From Megamerina dolium (Eukaryota; Arthropoda; Insecta; Diptera; Megamerinidae), in the NCBI GenBank assembly GCA_963854835.1, contig OY978529.1, positions 12,175,139-12,239,138 on the forward strand: a stretch of DNA of 64,000 nt, given 5' to 3'. The notes beneath the pieces are model-generated. The model was not told the origin of the DNA. It did no database searches and worked only from the letters and a program-made list of their open reading frames with translations. The translations under genes and the position numbers were made by a program. The first letter of the stretch is position 1. Each line of letters begins with the position of its first letter. Positions 33,250 to 44,640 of the stretch are shown piece after piece.

Positions 33250-33257
33250 TATCGATA
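33250..33257 (-). promoter_or_regulatory. DRE motif in the duplicated promoter arm
   Basis: TATCGATA is a perfect DNA replication-related element, the DREF site typical of Drosophila housekeeping promoters. It sits at the same distance from the duplicated ATG as the one at 37095-37102 does from the real Sf3b2 ATG, so the orphan copy keeps this promoter motif facing lower coordinates. Confidence 0.6.
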
Positions 33258-33865
33258 GTTTTTATCATCAATGCTTTCTTGACCATATTTTTCTGCCTTA
33301 ATTCTCTCGTCAATATTTTATTGTTCTATGTGGGATATTACATTAGTTTTGTTCACTCTGCAAATTATTACAAATAGTTGAAAATTATTACTATTTTTGG
33401 CTTGTTAAATGTTTACGTACTCGAAAATTTCGCAACGAGAGACCAGAAACAAGAGCGTAAACAATAAGGTAAAAAAATTGCTGGAAACTTCAACTAGTAA
33501 AATTTCTACTGCCGAGGTTATTCTACAATACAATTGAATACCAATAAAAAAAATTGTTGTTAGTTTCCGTAAAAAATGAAAAATAATTGGCGTTGATTTT
33601 ATGATTGATAACACTACTTGAAAATGTTTTGTTTCTTTTGCAGAATTTAATTCAATCGACACAGGCGGCACATTGTCAGAAAAAAGAAGACCACGGCTTT
33701 CGAACAGTGTAAATCATATTATATGGATAAATCGTTTTCGAGATTATTGCCATTAACTAAAAAAAGTGAAAAAAATCACGTTTTTCGCGAATATCTCGGC
33801 CAAGCTTAGGCTAGAAAACACTCTTTTTATTGTACTTTTTTCTGTTGAGTAGTGTAATGTATTTA

Positions 33866-34975
33866 CGTTAGATTTAAATCAACGGATACTACACTATGCA
33901 AATATCGAGTTGCCATTGAACATCGGTTACAAGCGTAGTGGAAACATCAAACGAATACTGGTACGTCAACGCCAAGAGGTTCCAGCAAGATCAGAAGCGG
34001 TGATTTGGGCACAGATGAATATAGATGATGGGACAAGCAAGTTGTGGATAGTGGAAGCTGATAAAGAAATGACGATTAAAACACCATATTTGATAAGACG
34101 TTAGTTACTTGATCTGCAAAGTGGCTACTGGAAAGTGGAACTTGGTGAAGAGGACAGGGAAAAACAGCTTTCAGTATTGGAGATGGTCTATGGCAATTTA
34201 CAGTGATGTCATTTGGCCTTTGTAATGCGCCGACTACTATCGAACGGTTAATGGAACGTCTATTAAGAGGATTACACTGGAAAACGTGTTTAGTGTACCT
34301 CGATGGCATTATCGTGATGGGTAAAATTTTAACGACCTCCTGGAAAAGCTGATAGAAGTATTTGAGCGTATACAATCTGCAGGGTTAAAATTGATTCCAG
34401 TAAAGTGTCCACTTATCAGCGAAAAATCCAGTATCTTGGTCACAAAGTAACAACAGAAGGGGTACATCCGATAAGGAGAAGGTAGCAGCTGTACAAAAAT
34501 GGCCTATTCCGTCAAATCTTCACGAGTTAAGAAGCTTCCTAGGCTTGTGTACTTATTATCGACAATTTGTTCCTGGATTTGCAAACATCGCCAGCAGTTT
34601 GCATGATTTAACAAGAAAGACCAAATCATTTGTGTGTGGCGAGGAACAACAGAAAGCTTTCGAACAGCTGAAAGAAAGACTCTGTTCAGCACCAGTATTA
34701 CCGTATGCAGTACCTGGTCAAAAGTAATAGCATACTACAGTAAAGTCCTGTAAGAAAGAAACTACTGTGTCACTTGAAGAGAGTTGCTCGCAATGGAATG
34801 TGTAAAGTATTTCCACATATATTTGTGCGGTCATTCATTTCATCTACGAACTGACCACGCAGCGCTAAGATGGTTATTACAATTTAAGAATACAGAAGAA
34901 CAATTAGCGCGCTGGATTGAACGGAGGACATCAACGTGGATGCTCTATCTTGTTATGTAGTATTTTTCAACAACA
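33866..34975 (+). pseudogene. Gypsy pol fragment, copy 2 (plus strand)
   Basis: This is a degraded pol segment in the opposite orientation to copies 1 and 3. A protease-region tail lies at 33866-34100 (LPLNIGYKRSGNIKRI). RT pieces in shifting frames follow at 34115-34480 (GYWKVELGEED, then KIQYLGHKVTTEGV). RNase H-region pieces lie at 34530-34940 (NLFLDLQTSP-like in one frame, and FEQLKERLCSAPVL). There are many stops and frameshifts. Sequence between the protease and RT parts is deleted relative to copy 1. Confidence 0.85.
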
Positions 34976-35560
34976 CCACGTTACCCAACGATTAAGCTTC
35001 TAGTCGAGGGTCAATGCCCTTTTCCCTTAGCACCAACTCAAATCTAGCTACTTCGCTGCGTCAAACATACCCACCAGTACATGAACTGGGAGAACGTTGG
35101 TTTTGGTTGGTTTCAACGGCACTTGAACCGTGAGGTACCGACGAATCGAATTCTCTAAGTGGTTCGAGTTCTCTCGGAACTTCACCATTGACCATCTGAA
35201 TAGTAGAGTTGAATTGCGTGGAGTATACATACCACCTCTATTGTCCTATTCAATAAAAAGTGCTTAGTTGTTCAAGCTTCCTTTGGCTTTATTTTCCCTA
35301 TTTTTACTTATTCACTTTTACAAACTTTTAATCTTAAACACTAATACTGGAGGGCCTCGTAAGGATCGAAGTATTTACACACTTCACTTATCACTGTAAA
35401 CTCACAACTCAAAATTCGTCTGCTTTCAGTAAGCTGGCAGCTTATATACCATTTTTTCTAAAACGACCCACATATAGATCATAGCAACCTACAATCCACC
35501 GTCGACGATCGATTCACACCACATGTGTATGTGGATATACCCATTGTGTGGGAAAGTAAC
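34976..35560 (-). mobile_element. Unrelated LTR plus gag start (second LTR family)
   Basis: On the minus strand 35240-35560 looks like an LTR: TATATAAGCTGCCAGC near 35435 as a TATA box, then an AATAAAGCCAAAGG polyadenylation region near 35285. It is followed by leader and a frame from ATG near 35195 beginning MVNGEVPRELEPLREFD, with a later RFELVLREKGIDPRLE segment, which looks Gag-like. An in-frame stop separates them. The family is not identified and no pol is attached; LTR edges are unclear. Confidence 0.45.
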
Positions 35561-35935
35561 TTTTTGATATTCACACATGAGCAGTCCACGTTGTTTTAGT
35601 TATCACGGTATGTCTAAACATTGCTGGTATGCTTACGAAAATGCAGATCTACGAATTGTGTGGGAAAGTGCTTTGTTAGATTTTTCAAACCCAACTGCAA
35701 CTCAATGTTCTAACATTTCACAATTATGAGAAATATTGATTGTGTATTGTGTATTTCACAATTATGACCATGTATGGTTAAATATGTATTTCACCATTTC
35801 GGGAAATATGTCGCGAGGCAAAATATGCATATGTCCATATTTCATAATTTGGCTCCCAACAATCTCGTCGTTCCTGCAAAATGGAATGTAAGCATTGTTC
35901 TGGAGTAGTACAATAGGGGCACATTGAAATTATAT
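35561..35935. other. Gene-free DNA between retroelement fragments
   Basis: No coding signal. Short repeated words (GTGTGGGAAAGT twice; TTTCACAATTATGA twice) suggest local duplications. Confidence 0.4.
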
Positions 35936-35939
35936 GCGA

Positions 35940-36130
35940 GTTGCAACAGAACACCAACTCTTGCACATGCTTTATTTTGCTTATTTTTTTTTATATTTAC
36001 AATAATTTGACGTATTGTTTAAATTTCTCAAGAACATTCCAGTAGCCTATTCACAATAGTGCTGTTTTTTTTTACATTGCAACACTATAACTCAGGTTCC
36101 TTAAAATATAAGCGAGTTCAATTGAACTAG
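35940..36130 (+). mobile_element. Fragment of the CCGCATTC MITE
   Basis: It starts with GTTGCAACAGAACACCAACT and contains the ACATTCCAGTAGCCTATTCA and AGCGAGTTCAATTGAACT blocks of the MITE at 9285-9757. It ends where a gypsy LTR fragment (about 36145-36250, minus) begins. Confidence 0.75.
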
Positions 36131-36144
36131 TTCTCTCTATCTAT

Positions 36145-36250
36145 TTATACTTTGTGGACACATCAGAATCTTCTTTTATCGTAGTCAAGTTTCTTCTCTT
36201 TCTTTCCCGTTGGCTTGTTCCTTTTTGTTGACATTCCTCCTATTATTTTT
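36145..36250 (-). mobile_element. Gypsy LTR fragment
   Basis: CTATTTATACTTTGTGG, CAGAATCTTCTTTTATCG and TCGTTTTTCCCGTTGGC-like sequence match the central part of the gypsy LTR (TATA region) on the minus strand. Its ends are lost. Confidence 0.75.
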
Positions 36251-36261
36251 AATCGTCATAT

Positions 36262-36470
36262 CTTTATCAGCTTCCACTACGCACAACTTGCTTGTCCCAT
36301 CATCCACAAGCATCTGTGCTCAAATTACAGCTTCTGATCTTGCTGGAACCTCTTGGCGTTGACGTGCCAGTATTCGTTTGATGTTTCCACTACGCTTGTA
36401 ACCGATGTTCAATGGCAACTCGATATTTGCATAGCGTAGTATCCGTTGATTTAAATCTAACGTAAATACA
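36262..36470 (-). pseudogene. Gypsy protease-region fragment in right arm
   Basis: Minus-strand coding for the protease tail (words GCATAGCGTAGTATCCG and CATCGGTTACAAGCG on the complement) mirrors 33866-34075. It is part of the inverted duplication whose inner arms also contain the Sf3b2 promoter. Confidence 0.8.
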
Positions 36471-37094
36471 TTATACTACTCAACAGAAAAAAGTACATTA
36501 AAAAAGAGTGCTTTCTAGCGTAAGCTTGGCCCTCTAAAAAAAATAGCACTTATTTATTTTTCTAAAGAAGCGTTTCCGAGATATTGGCGAAAAACGTGAT
36601 TTTTTGCACTTATTTAGTTAATGGCAATAATCTCGAAAACGATTTATCCATATAATATGATTTACACTGTTCGAAAGCCTTTTTTCTGACAATGTGCCGC
36701 CTGTGTCGATTGAATTAAATTCTGCAAAAGAAACAAAACATTTTCAAGTAGTGTTATCAATCATAAAATCAACGCCAATTATTTTTCATTTTTTACAATT
36801 TTTTTGATTGGCATTCAATTGTATTGTAGAATAACCTCGGCAGTAGAAATTTTACTAGTTGAAGTTTCCAGCAATTTTTTTACCTTATTGTTCACTCTCT
36901 CGTTTTTAGTTTCTCGTTGCGAAATTATCGAGTTCGTGACCATTTAACCAGCCAAAAATAGTAATAATTTTCAACTATTTGTAATAATTTGCAAAGTGAA
37001 CAAAACTAATGTAATATCCCACATAGAACAATAAAATATTGACGAGAGAATTAAGGCAGAAAAATATGGTCAAGAAAGCATTGATGATAAAAAC

Positions 37095-37102
37095 TATCGA
37101 TA
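37095..37102 (+). promoter_or_regulatory. DRE motif upstream of Sf3b2
   Basis: TATCGATA lies 84 bases before the predicted Sf3b2 ATG. In Drosophila this DREF-binding site marks housekeeping core promoters, and splicing factors are typical carriers. Its role here is inferred from position only. Confidence 0.6.
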
Positions 37103-37185
37103 CTTGTGTTTGCATCGGTACATCGCTAGGTGTCAGTAATAAAGCAATAAGTTCTTTTTAGGAACGTTTATATGTTACGGGAGAT

Positions 37186-40100
37186 ATGGAGGATAAATTT
37201 GCAGAGGTAAGTTAAATAGAAATAACATAATTTTGACACTTAGAGGCTTTCATTAAAGGAACAACAGCGACTGCCTTCGTTACAACAAGTACTTCCACCA
37301 AATTCGACACCAATACTGCAGATGCAAATTGGTTCTTTAAATCCAGCTATAAGACCACATTCTAGTTATATTCAATCTTCTGGAAATGGATTTCAAGGAA
37401 TTATTGTAGGTCAAACGCCTTCTCAAACATGGAATCAAAAAGGGCATGCTGATGCAGTTGACAAGAATATAAAACCAATACCCTTAATGGCAGTGCGATT
37501 TGAAAAACCGGTTGGAACTGAAAATGATTCACCAAATAATCTCTTCGGTGTTATAGGTGATAATAGCCCCGAGGATGATAATAGTAACGATGAAGATTCG
37601 GAAGAAAAGCAAACGGAGGTGGTACTACCAAAAGCACTAGAAGATGTTTTAGCGCTAAAGGATCAACGAGCTGCGGAGTTTGATGTAAATGCAGATGATT
37701 TCACAACACAGGACATGCCTCAGTTATCAAGTGGTGTTATTAGTAATGATTACGCAGATGCCGGCGATGAATCTGACGAAGACGTTGGAACGCAAGTGAA
37801 TGGTACAAATATCGCCAGGTCCATTAAACAAACTAAATTTGAAAAAAATAAAAAGAAAAAGAGACGCAAAAAGCAGAACCGAAAATTAAGACAACAACGA
37901 GATCAATACAATTTTCAGGAAAAGGATGTAGGTACCGAGAAGGCAAAGCATAAAGATAGCAAAGAAGGAACTAAAGGAAAAGACGAAATAAATCGCGAAA
38001 TAGAGAAAAATATTGAAGATATTGATATTGCTAACAAGACAAATGATAATCAGAGTGAAAGAAATAACTCGTGGCAATCGGATGATCTGACTATTGAGTA
38101 ATGAGCAATTGTAAGCTATAATATAGAATATTATATTTCTTTGTTTTTTTTCGTTCACAGTTATATACCAGAAAAAATTACTATCGCTGATTTAGCTCCT
38201 ATGTACCGGCAATTTTATCGTGTTTTCGAAATATTTAAGCTGGAAAACAGGCCCAAGACTGTGGATAGGAATAAAATGATCACCGATGATGCGATTAACG
38301 TTCAGAAAAAAAGTATAGATAAACTACGTGATGAAGACGATGATGAGTTAGAAGAGGTATGTTAATGTAATTATTATTAATAGTCGAATTAAAATCGTAT
38401 AAAAACCGCGTAAACCGCGAAAACCTTATATACCTTATAGCTGACGTATATTTATATGAAAAAGATTTTGCGCGGATAATAGTTGCTTTCACGTACCTGA
38501 TAATTAGTGATACTAATACATATTGTTACGTTTTTATTTTGCGAACGTTTAATTCTCTTTGAATCAGCCTTGTTCCATCACTGGATTCTGTTAATAATAA
38601 TTGCAACACTTATTTTGTACAATTATATACAGCAACAATTTATTTAATCAACTCTGTTTACAATAACTCTTTTAATGTAATTGAAACTTTTGCCAGTGAC
38701 ACTGTATCGATGTTTGCGCAATCACGTTCGGGATTTGATTGAATTCCATTTGTCAACACTGACTATTTATACTTTGTGGCAACACTCCACAATCTTCCTT
38801 TATCGTAGTCGAGATTCATATCTTTCTTTTTCGTTAGTGTGTTCCGGTTATCGCCTATTTTTTTTTTGTTGACATTCGTTTCGATGATTCGAACAAGTTT
38901 TTATACTTCCCCCCGATATGGCGCAAGTGGATCCAAGTGCACTATTTAAACTTTGCTCGTTTATTCTAGGCACGTTGAATACTATACACTACGTCATTTA
39001 TCTTTGCTATAATCTCATATGGTCCTTCCCAATGAGTTTGTAGCTCAGGGGACAGGCCTTTCTTTCGTTGTGGATTATGAAGCTTTACAAGCTCTCCTTC
39101 ATAGAACTCTTTTTGCTTTCAAGTCATACCTGGCCTTCAGCTTATTACTCTCTGATGAACTGATGTACTTCATCCAACTGTTCCTGCTTTTCGTTAGTAT
39201 AGTTACGTTCGGTTGATCTCGTTGGTGTTACGACTACAAATTTTAAATCAGCTGTCAGTCTTAACTCGTTTCCAAAAATTGCCATTGCTGGTGTAGTAGT
39301 CGTCGTATCATGTTGTGTGCATCAATATGCCATGAGGAACATTGCTATATGTACACCCCAGTCTCTTTGGTATTTATCTACGACTTTTCTCAAATATTCC
39401 TCCAAGGTACGGTTAAATCGTTCTACCATGCCATCAGATTGTGAATGCAAAGGTGTTGTACGAGTTTTGTATATACCCAACATACGGCACATCTCTTGGA
39501 ATACAACTGATTCGAAATTTCGACCTTGGTCTGAGTGTAACTCCATCGGTACACCAAAAAGAGTAATACATTGGTTGACGAATACATCCGCAAGTGTACT
39601 AGCTTCTTGATTTGGAATGGGGTATACTTCAGGCCATTTACTGAAGTAATCTATAACCACCAGAACATACTTGTTTCCTGCGTTGCTTGTTGGAAATGGT
39701 CCAGCTATGTCCACAGCAATTCGCTCAAATGGAGCACCTACGGTGTATTGGTGCATCTTACCTCGACTTTTCTTATTGGGACCTTTGGCCACTGCACATT
39801 GCTTACCCTTCTGAATCCAATCAGCGACATGGTCGTGACATCCAACCCAGTAAAATCGTTTTTTTTTGTTTTCTCGACGGTTTTGGTGATACCCAAGTGC
39901 CCTCTTTTGCCGCATATGAAGCACTTACCGCCAAATTTATTTTTGCGTTGATTCCTTGTTCTTCCTTTAGGCTTCATATTCGATTGATTGCAATCACGCG
40001 CTATATGCTTTCGTTTGTCACGTCGACCTGTTGTTTTTGCTTCAGGTTGCACCACTGACTTGAATGCCTGACACACTGCTTCAATCAGATATGATGTTTC

Positions 40101-43100
40101 TGTTTCTAGTTGGCGTAGTATTGAGTTACATAACGGTGACCAATTTTTTCCATGTTTACAAATTCACAGAGGTCGTTAACTTTCGATGGTTCCAAAAAAA
40201 AAATACTAAACAATGTGGCGCCTTGAAACTTAAAACATATGTTTTATAAGGTTGTCACTTTTCACCAAAATAATTAATTTTTTTCAAACTACTGCCGCCA
40301 TCTATATGTCAGGTCGGGTAGTTCTGGGATCGCCCTCGTAACTATGAGTTTATATTTTATATTCAGATATATTTCGCAGGGTCCCTTTAGGATTATCTTC
40401 ATAAGTGGTATACCTGGTGCTTTTCAATTCTGAAATCTTCCGACTAACTTAACTCTTCGTACGCCTGTAAAGTTTTTTTTTTTTTTAACACATCATTATA
40501 ATATACATATTTTTATTAATATATTATTATTATGTGGAATATGAAAAATTAATTATGTGCTATATTTTAGGAAACGAAAGATGATAAAGAAAAATTATCT
40601 AAGCGAAAACTGAAGAAGCTTACACGACTGAGTGTTGCAGAATTAAAGCAGCTTGTTTCTCGCCCAGACGTAGTAGAAATGCATGACGTAACAGCCCGTG
40701 ACCCAAAGTTGTTGGTGCAATTGAAAGCGTATCGAAATACTGTGCAAGTTCCGCGCCATTGGTGTTTTAAGCGAAAATACCTACAAGGTAAACGTGGTAT
40801 AGAAAAGCCGCCATTTGATTTACCAGCATTTATAAAGAAGACCGGCATAATGGAAATGCGAGAATCGTTGCAAGAAAAAGATGATGCTAAATCGCTTAAA
40901 TCCAAAATGCGTGAACGTGTCCGTCCCAAAATGGGCAAAATCGACATAGACTATCAAAAGTTGCATGACGCGTTTTTCAAATGGCAAACAAAGCCGCGTA
41001 TGACTATACATGGAGATCTTTATTATGAGGGCAAAGAATTTGAGACACGACTTAAGGAGAAAAATCCCGGCGATTTATCGGAAGAATTGCGTATTGCCTT
41101 AGGCATGCCTGTTGGTCCGAATTCTCAAAAAATTCCACCACCATGGCTAATTGCACAACAACGCTATGGGCCACCACCGTCATACCCTAATTTGAAGATT
41201 CCTGGTCTAAATGCACCAATTCCCGAAGGTACTTCTTTTGGATACCATGCAGGAGGTTGGGGTAAGCCGCCTGTTGATGAAAATGGTAAACCTCTGTATG
41301 GCGATGTTTTCGGAACCAACATAATGGACTTGGATGTATGTACATATACTTTTTAATCAGAAATGTTTGCTATTACTGCTTGTATTTAGATTAGATGAGG
41401 TTACAGGTTATTGCGGCTGCTCTTTCTGTGAGAACATACACTTAGACCAGAAAGACCCGTTGCAATACCGCCAAGTTTCTCTTCCAGACTATTGTATGTA
41501 TGTTAAACTTAGACGGTTGAATTGGCTGGCCGACAGGTGGGCACCGAACCGATCTCAGCCGAGAGTCAAACCACAGCCTTCAAAGCACTAACCTTTGAGC
41601 TACGGTTGTCATTTGCATATACATGCATAACGTTGGTTTGGAGAAAAAGAAATCCATCATATTTGCGTTTATTCCAAGACCAACATGGTTCGAATTGTCC
41701 GGATTCGGATTTTAAAGATAACTCCATAATACCTCTCTCATGGAAGTCCTAGCCACTATTATCGAAAATCTCGACTAGGTGTTTTTTAGAATCCTATCTT
41801 AATGCCAATTTCTTATCACTAAAGGCTTTGATAAAAAAAGGTTCCAGGTCCGGACTATGCATCAAAACTTCCAAACAAGCACTCGGACTTCTTTGGCAAG
41901 TCACGATGGAACACAAACCTCTCCTGTTGACCAATTCTGACCGCTTTTGATCAGAAAGAGGTGAAACTAGCTTCGTCGTTTCACCGTTTTGGCCACGATC
42001 GCACATTTTTTATGTCGATTATTTTCGTTATTTTATCGACATTTTCGACGAGGTCAAGATGGTAGGGACATGATTGAAATACCGCATATTAAGGAAACGA
42101 CAATATGTCACTACATATTTCCGTGAGGGACAAGCATTTATTTTTGGAACAAAAACACAATTTTTTACACGTTGACTGCCGTTTACGGGTTTTTGACCCT
42201 TATCTGTACGCCATTTACGTTAATTAACGAAAGTTAATGTTGTACTCATCCGTGTCTGCATCTTCAATGATTAGTCGTTATCTGCTAGTTGAAATACATG
42301 TGTGTTCGGCACAGAAAATTCAGCCGAAGTGATGAAGCAACTATGATAAATGTGCAGAGAGCCTTACGGTTCATTTCGTACCACTTTCCCTAAATTTCGA
42401 ATTATACAGAACAATTCCGTTGATATATCGGAATGACCACATATAAAAAGTTATACTGACTAAAGTCAGATTTTGATCGAATCCTCGGATTTCTTTCGAA
42501 TTCGCCGTCCCAAAATCCATAGAATGTGACTAATATGGTCTGTCGGACGTCCTAATTTCATTTTTGTTGAGACTGTGTTATTAGTACTATTGCCTATAAT
42601 TATGGCTGACTCCTTAAACGCATCATGCTTTGCAATCGAACAATGTATTATAATCCTAAATGCAACTTTGTAAACTTTTGAGAAAGTATAATGTTTTTAA
42701 ATGTAAATATACTGTTAGGGATAAGCAGCGAGAAACATTAAGCGCATCAATAATAATTGTGATGTATTAAATCTGTATTAATAGCAGATAGACATTTAGG
42801 AAGTCAGCAATATTATTATTACTATTGTTGTTATTAATTATAGAACGGCATTGATGAAACTGATATTGAACGAAATCAATGGGGCGAATTGGAATCTGAA
42901 TCTGAAGAATCGTCTGATGAAGAAGATGATGACGGTGAAGACATGACTATTCAACAAGAAGAAAGCGGATTGGTTACACCAGTTGAAGGCTTGGTGACAC
43001 CATCTGGTCTAACCAGTGTACCCGCTGGAATGGAAACACCCGAGAACATTGAATTACGTAAAAAGAAGATTGAAGCAGAAATGGAAGAGTAAGTCCACAA

Positions 43101-43516
43101 TTTTGGTATGCATTTTTCATGTAACAATAATAATTTGTGTTTATAGCAATGAAACTCCCGTACTTTACCATGTTTTACCCGAGAAGCGTTTAGACCGAAT
43201 AGGCGCTTCAATGATGGGATCCACACATATTTATGAAATCGGTGGTGGTAATAAACCACCTACAATTCGACCCTCCATTACTGCTGATCGTGAAGGTACA
43301 GTTGAATTAGCCTTGGATCCTTCCGAATTGGATATGGACAACGAGGCAATGGCACAACGCTATGAACAACAAATGCGCGAGCAGCAAAATCATTTACAAA
43401 AGGAAGATTTATCAGATATGTTAGCTGAACATGTTGCACGTCAAAAATCGAAACGTAAACGTCAACAAGCTGATCCAACTAAGACCACAAAGAAGTATAA
43501 AGAATTTAAGTTTTAG
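37186..43516 (+). CDS. Sf3b2: Splicing factor 3B subunit 2 (SAP145)
   Basis: Six exons: 37186-37206, 37259-38097, 38161-38356, 40571-41335, 42844-43088, 43147-43516; about 811 residues. The N-terminus is acidic with a Lys/Arg-rich block near residue 190. Exon 4 carries the nearly invariant DUF382 and PSP core (HDVTARDPKLLVQLKA, RHWCFKRKYLQGKRGIEKPP, KIDIDYQKLHDAFFKWQTKP, LKIPGLNAPIPEG, FGYHAGGWGKPP). Exon 6 contains VLPEKR and MMGSTHIY and ends KKYKEFKF as in other animals. It is the SF3b component of U2 snRNP that helps hold the branch-site region. Exon 1 is only 21 nt and the acceptor of the 52-nt first intron is weak (an alternative at 37243 would leave a 37-nt intron), so the N-terminus is the uncertain part. 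Intron 3 holds a gypsy/mariner composite. Polyadenylation hexamer at 43599-43604. Confidence 0.94.
38524..40108 (-). mobile_element. Gypsy element, copy 3, in Sf3b2 intron 3
   Basis: This is a minus-strand gypsy copy of the same family as copy 1, antisense to Sf3b2. The 3' LTR (38524-38890) lacks its first ~55 bases together with the polypurine tract. Integrase coding at 39322-39850 is well preserved (HHNRRENKKKR, WIQKGKQCAVAKG, the core DIAGPFP and DQGRNFESVVF, and QSDGMVERFNRTL with its Glu). It then jumps directly into the Gag zinc-knuckle region (39890-40076, CFICGKRGHLGI), so protease, RT and RNase H are deleted. It ends at 40108 against a mariner fragment. Confidence 0.85.
40109..40347 (-). 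mobile_element. Mariner 5'-end fragment
   Basis: This is the complement of 1320-1490: the transposase start (ATGGAAAAAATTGGTCACCG on the minus strand), an untranslated leader, and the outer end GGTCGGGTAG and GATCGCCCT matching TCCCGACCTGACA and AGGGCGGTCCC of the other copy. It is cut after about 13 codons by the gypsy junction. The remainder of Sf3b2 intron 3 (40348-40570) is AT-rich and empty. Confidence 0.8.
41480..41615 (-). repeat. Partial tRNA-derived SINE, variant subfamily
   Basis: The minus strand reads ACCGTAGCTCAAAGGTTAGTG (box-A-like, written 5' to 3' as ACCGTAGCTCAAAGGTTAG), GTGGTTTGACTCTCGG (box-B position) and CGGTGCCCACCTGTCGGCC, as in the head and first body block of the other SINEs but with many changes. 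The rest of the body is absent. It lies in Sf3b2 intron 4. Confidence 0.55.
41640..42060 (-). pseudogene. Decayed mariner transposase fragment
   Basis: The frame 41794-42006 on the minus strand contains RSELVNRRGLCSIV, then CLEVLMHSPDLEPFFIKAFS, which parallels the C-terminal part of mariner transposases (WEVLMHPPYSPDLAPSDYHLF-like); the HQDNARPHT catalytic block is lost. The rest of Sf3b2 intron 4 (42060-42843) shows no gene. Confidence 0.4.
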
Positions 43517-43829
43517 CTTGTTTTACATTTCAGTACAATATTAAGGCGAAGCAATTAATACAATGTGCTTATAAATATAAAGGAAGTTTAAAAAACAAAA
43601 TAAAAATAATTCATAGCACCATAATTTAGGCCTCTTTTATGGTTCGCAATACAGCTCAGCTTCAAAACAACATAATTATTACATATGTATATATTATTAG
43701 GTATTGGACCAAACCAATTTTTTTAAGAGATGGAGTCATAAGTAAGTAATTAAAAGTAATTAAGTAAGTAAATAAAAAGTAATTTCTCCGATTTTTGAAG
43801 TTATCCTCCGAAATCGAGACATGCGACGA

Positions 43830-43955
<126 letters not shown>

Positions 43956-44003
43956 TTTTCTTTTTGGCAAAGAGTTCTTTTAGAAGCTTTTCCCTGGCGA
44001 ATT

Positions 44004-44640
44004 CAGATAATAAAAAAATATTTATAATCTCTTCAATTTAAAAATAGGCGCTCAAGACCCTGAAGTAAAACTGCAATCGAACTTTTGTTTTGTTTATGCA
44101 AAATTTAGTATAAAAAGTTTGTTAAATATAACTCCAATTGTTGAATCAATATTTTGTAATATAAGCTGAAAAGGCTGACCACGTCCATATTTTTACTTTT
44201 TTTAGTTATTTACATACAATAATGAAAAATTAATTTTTTAATAAGGGTCCAATTTCGAATTTCGAAGGCACTCTTCTCGATTTCGAAGGTTAACTTCGAA
44301 AAACTGAAAACTTACTTTTCTACTTATGGCCGAACTCTTAAAAAAATAATTTAATCCAACACCCAGCCGAGTGCCCTAGTAGAAACCATAGAACAGATTC
44401 TCTTCTCTGACAAATCGTTACAAACAGAAATGCACAATGAAATGATGCTTTTTGACAGATATAGGAAATATGTCAAACAAATCGATTCTAACTTTAAGAT
44501 TACTTTATTACCTTTATTTTTATGTCCGACGGAAAGCTCTTCCCGGAACAACCGTTAAGTATTTCGTAGGGAGGCCGCCAAGAGCATTATTGCTCAATCG
44601 TCAGTTTTCTGTCGGTCTAGTTCATTACCGACCGCCGTAA
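44004..44640. other. Gene-free DNA downstream of Sf3b2
   Basis: AT-rich sequence with a short internal duplication (TTTCGAAGGCACTC / TTTCGAAGGTTAAC near 44258-44290). No coding or RNA gene is seen. Confidence 0.4.
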
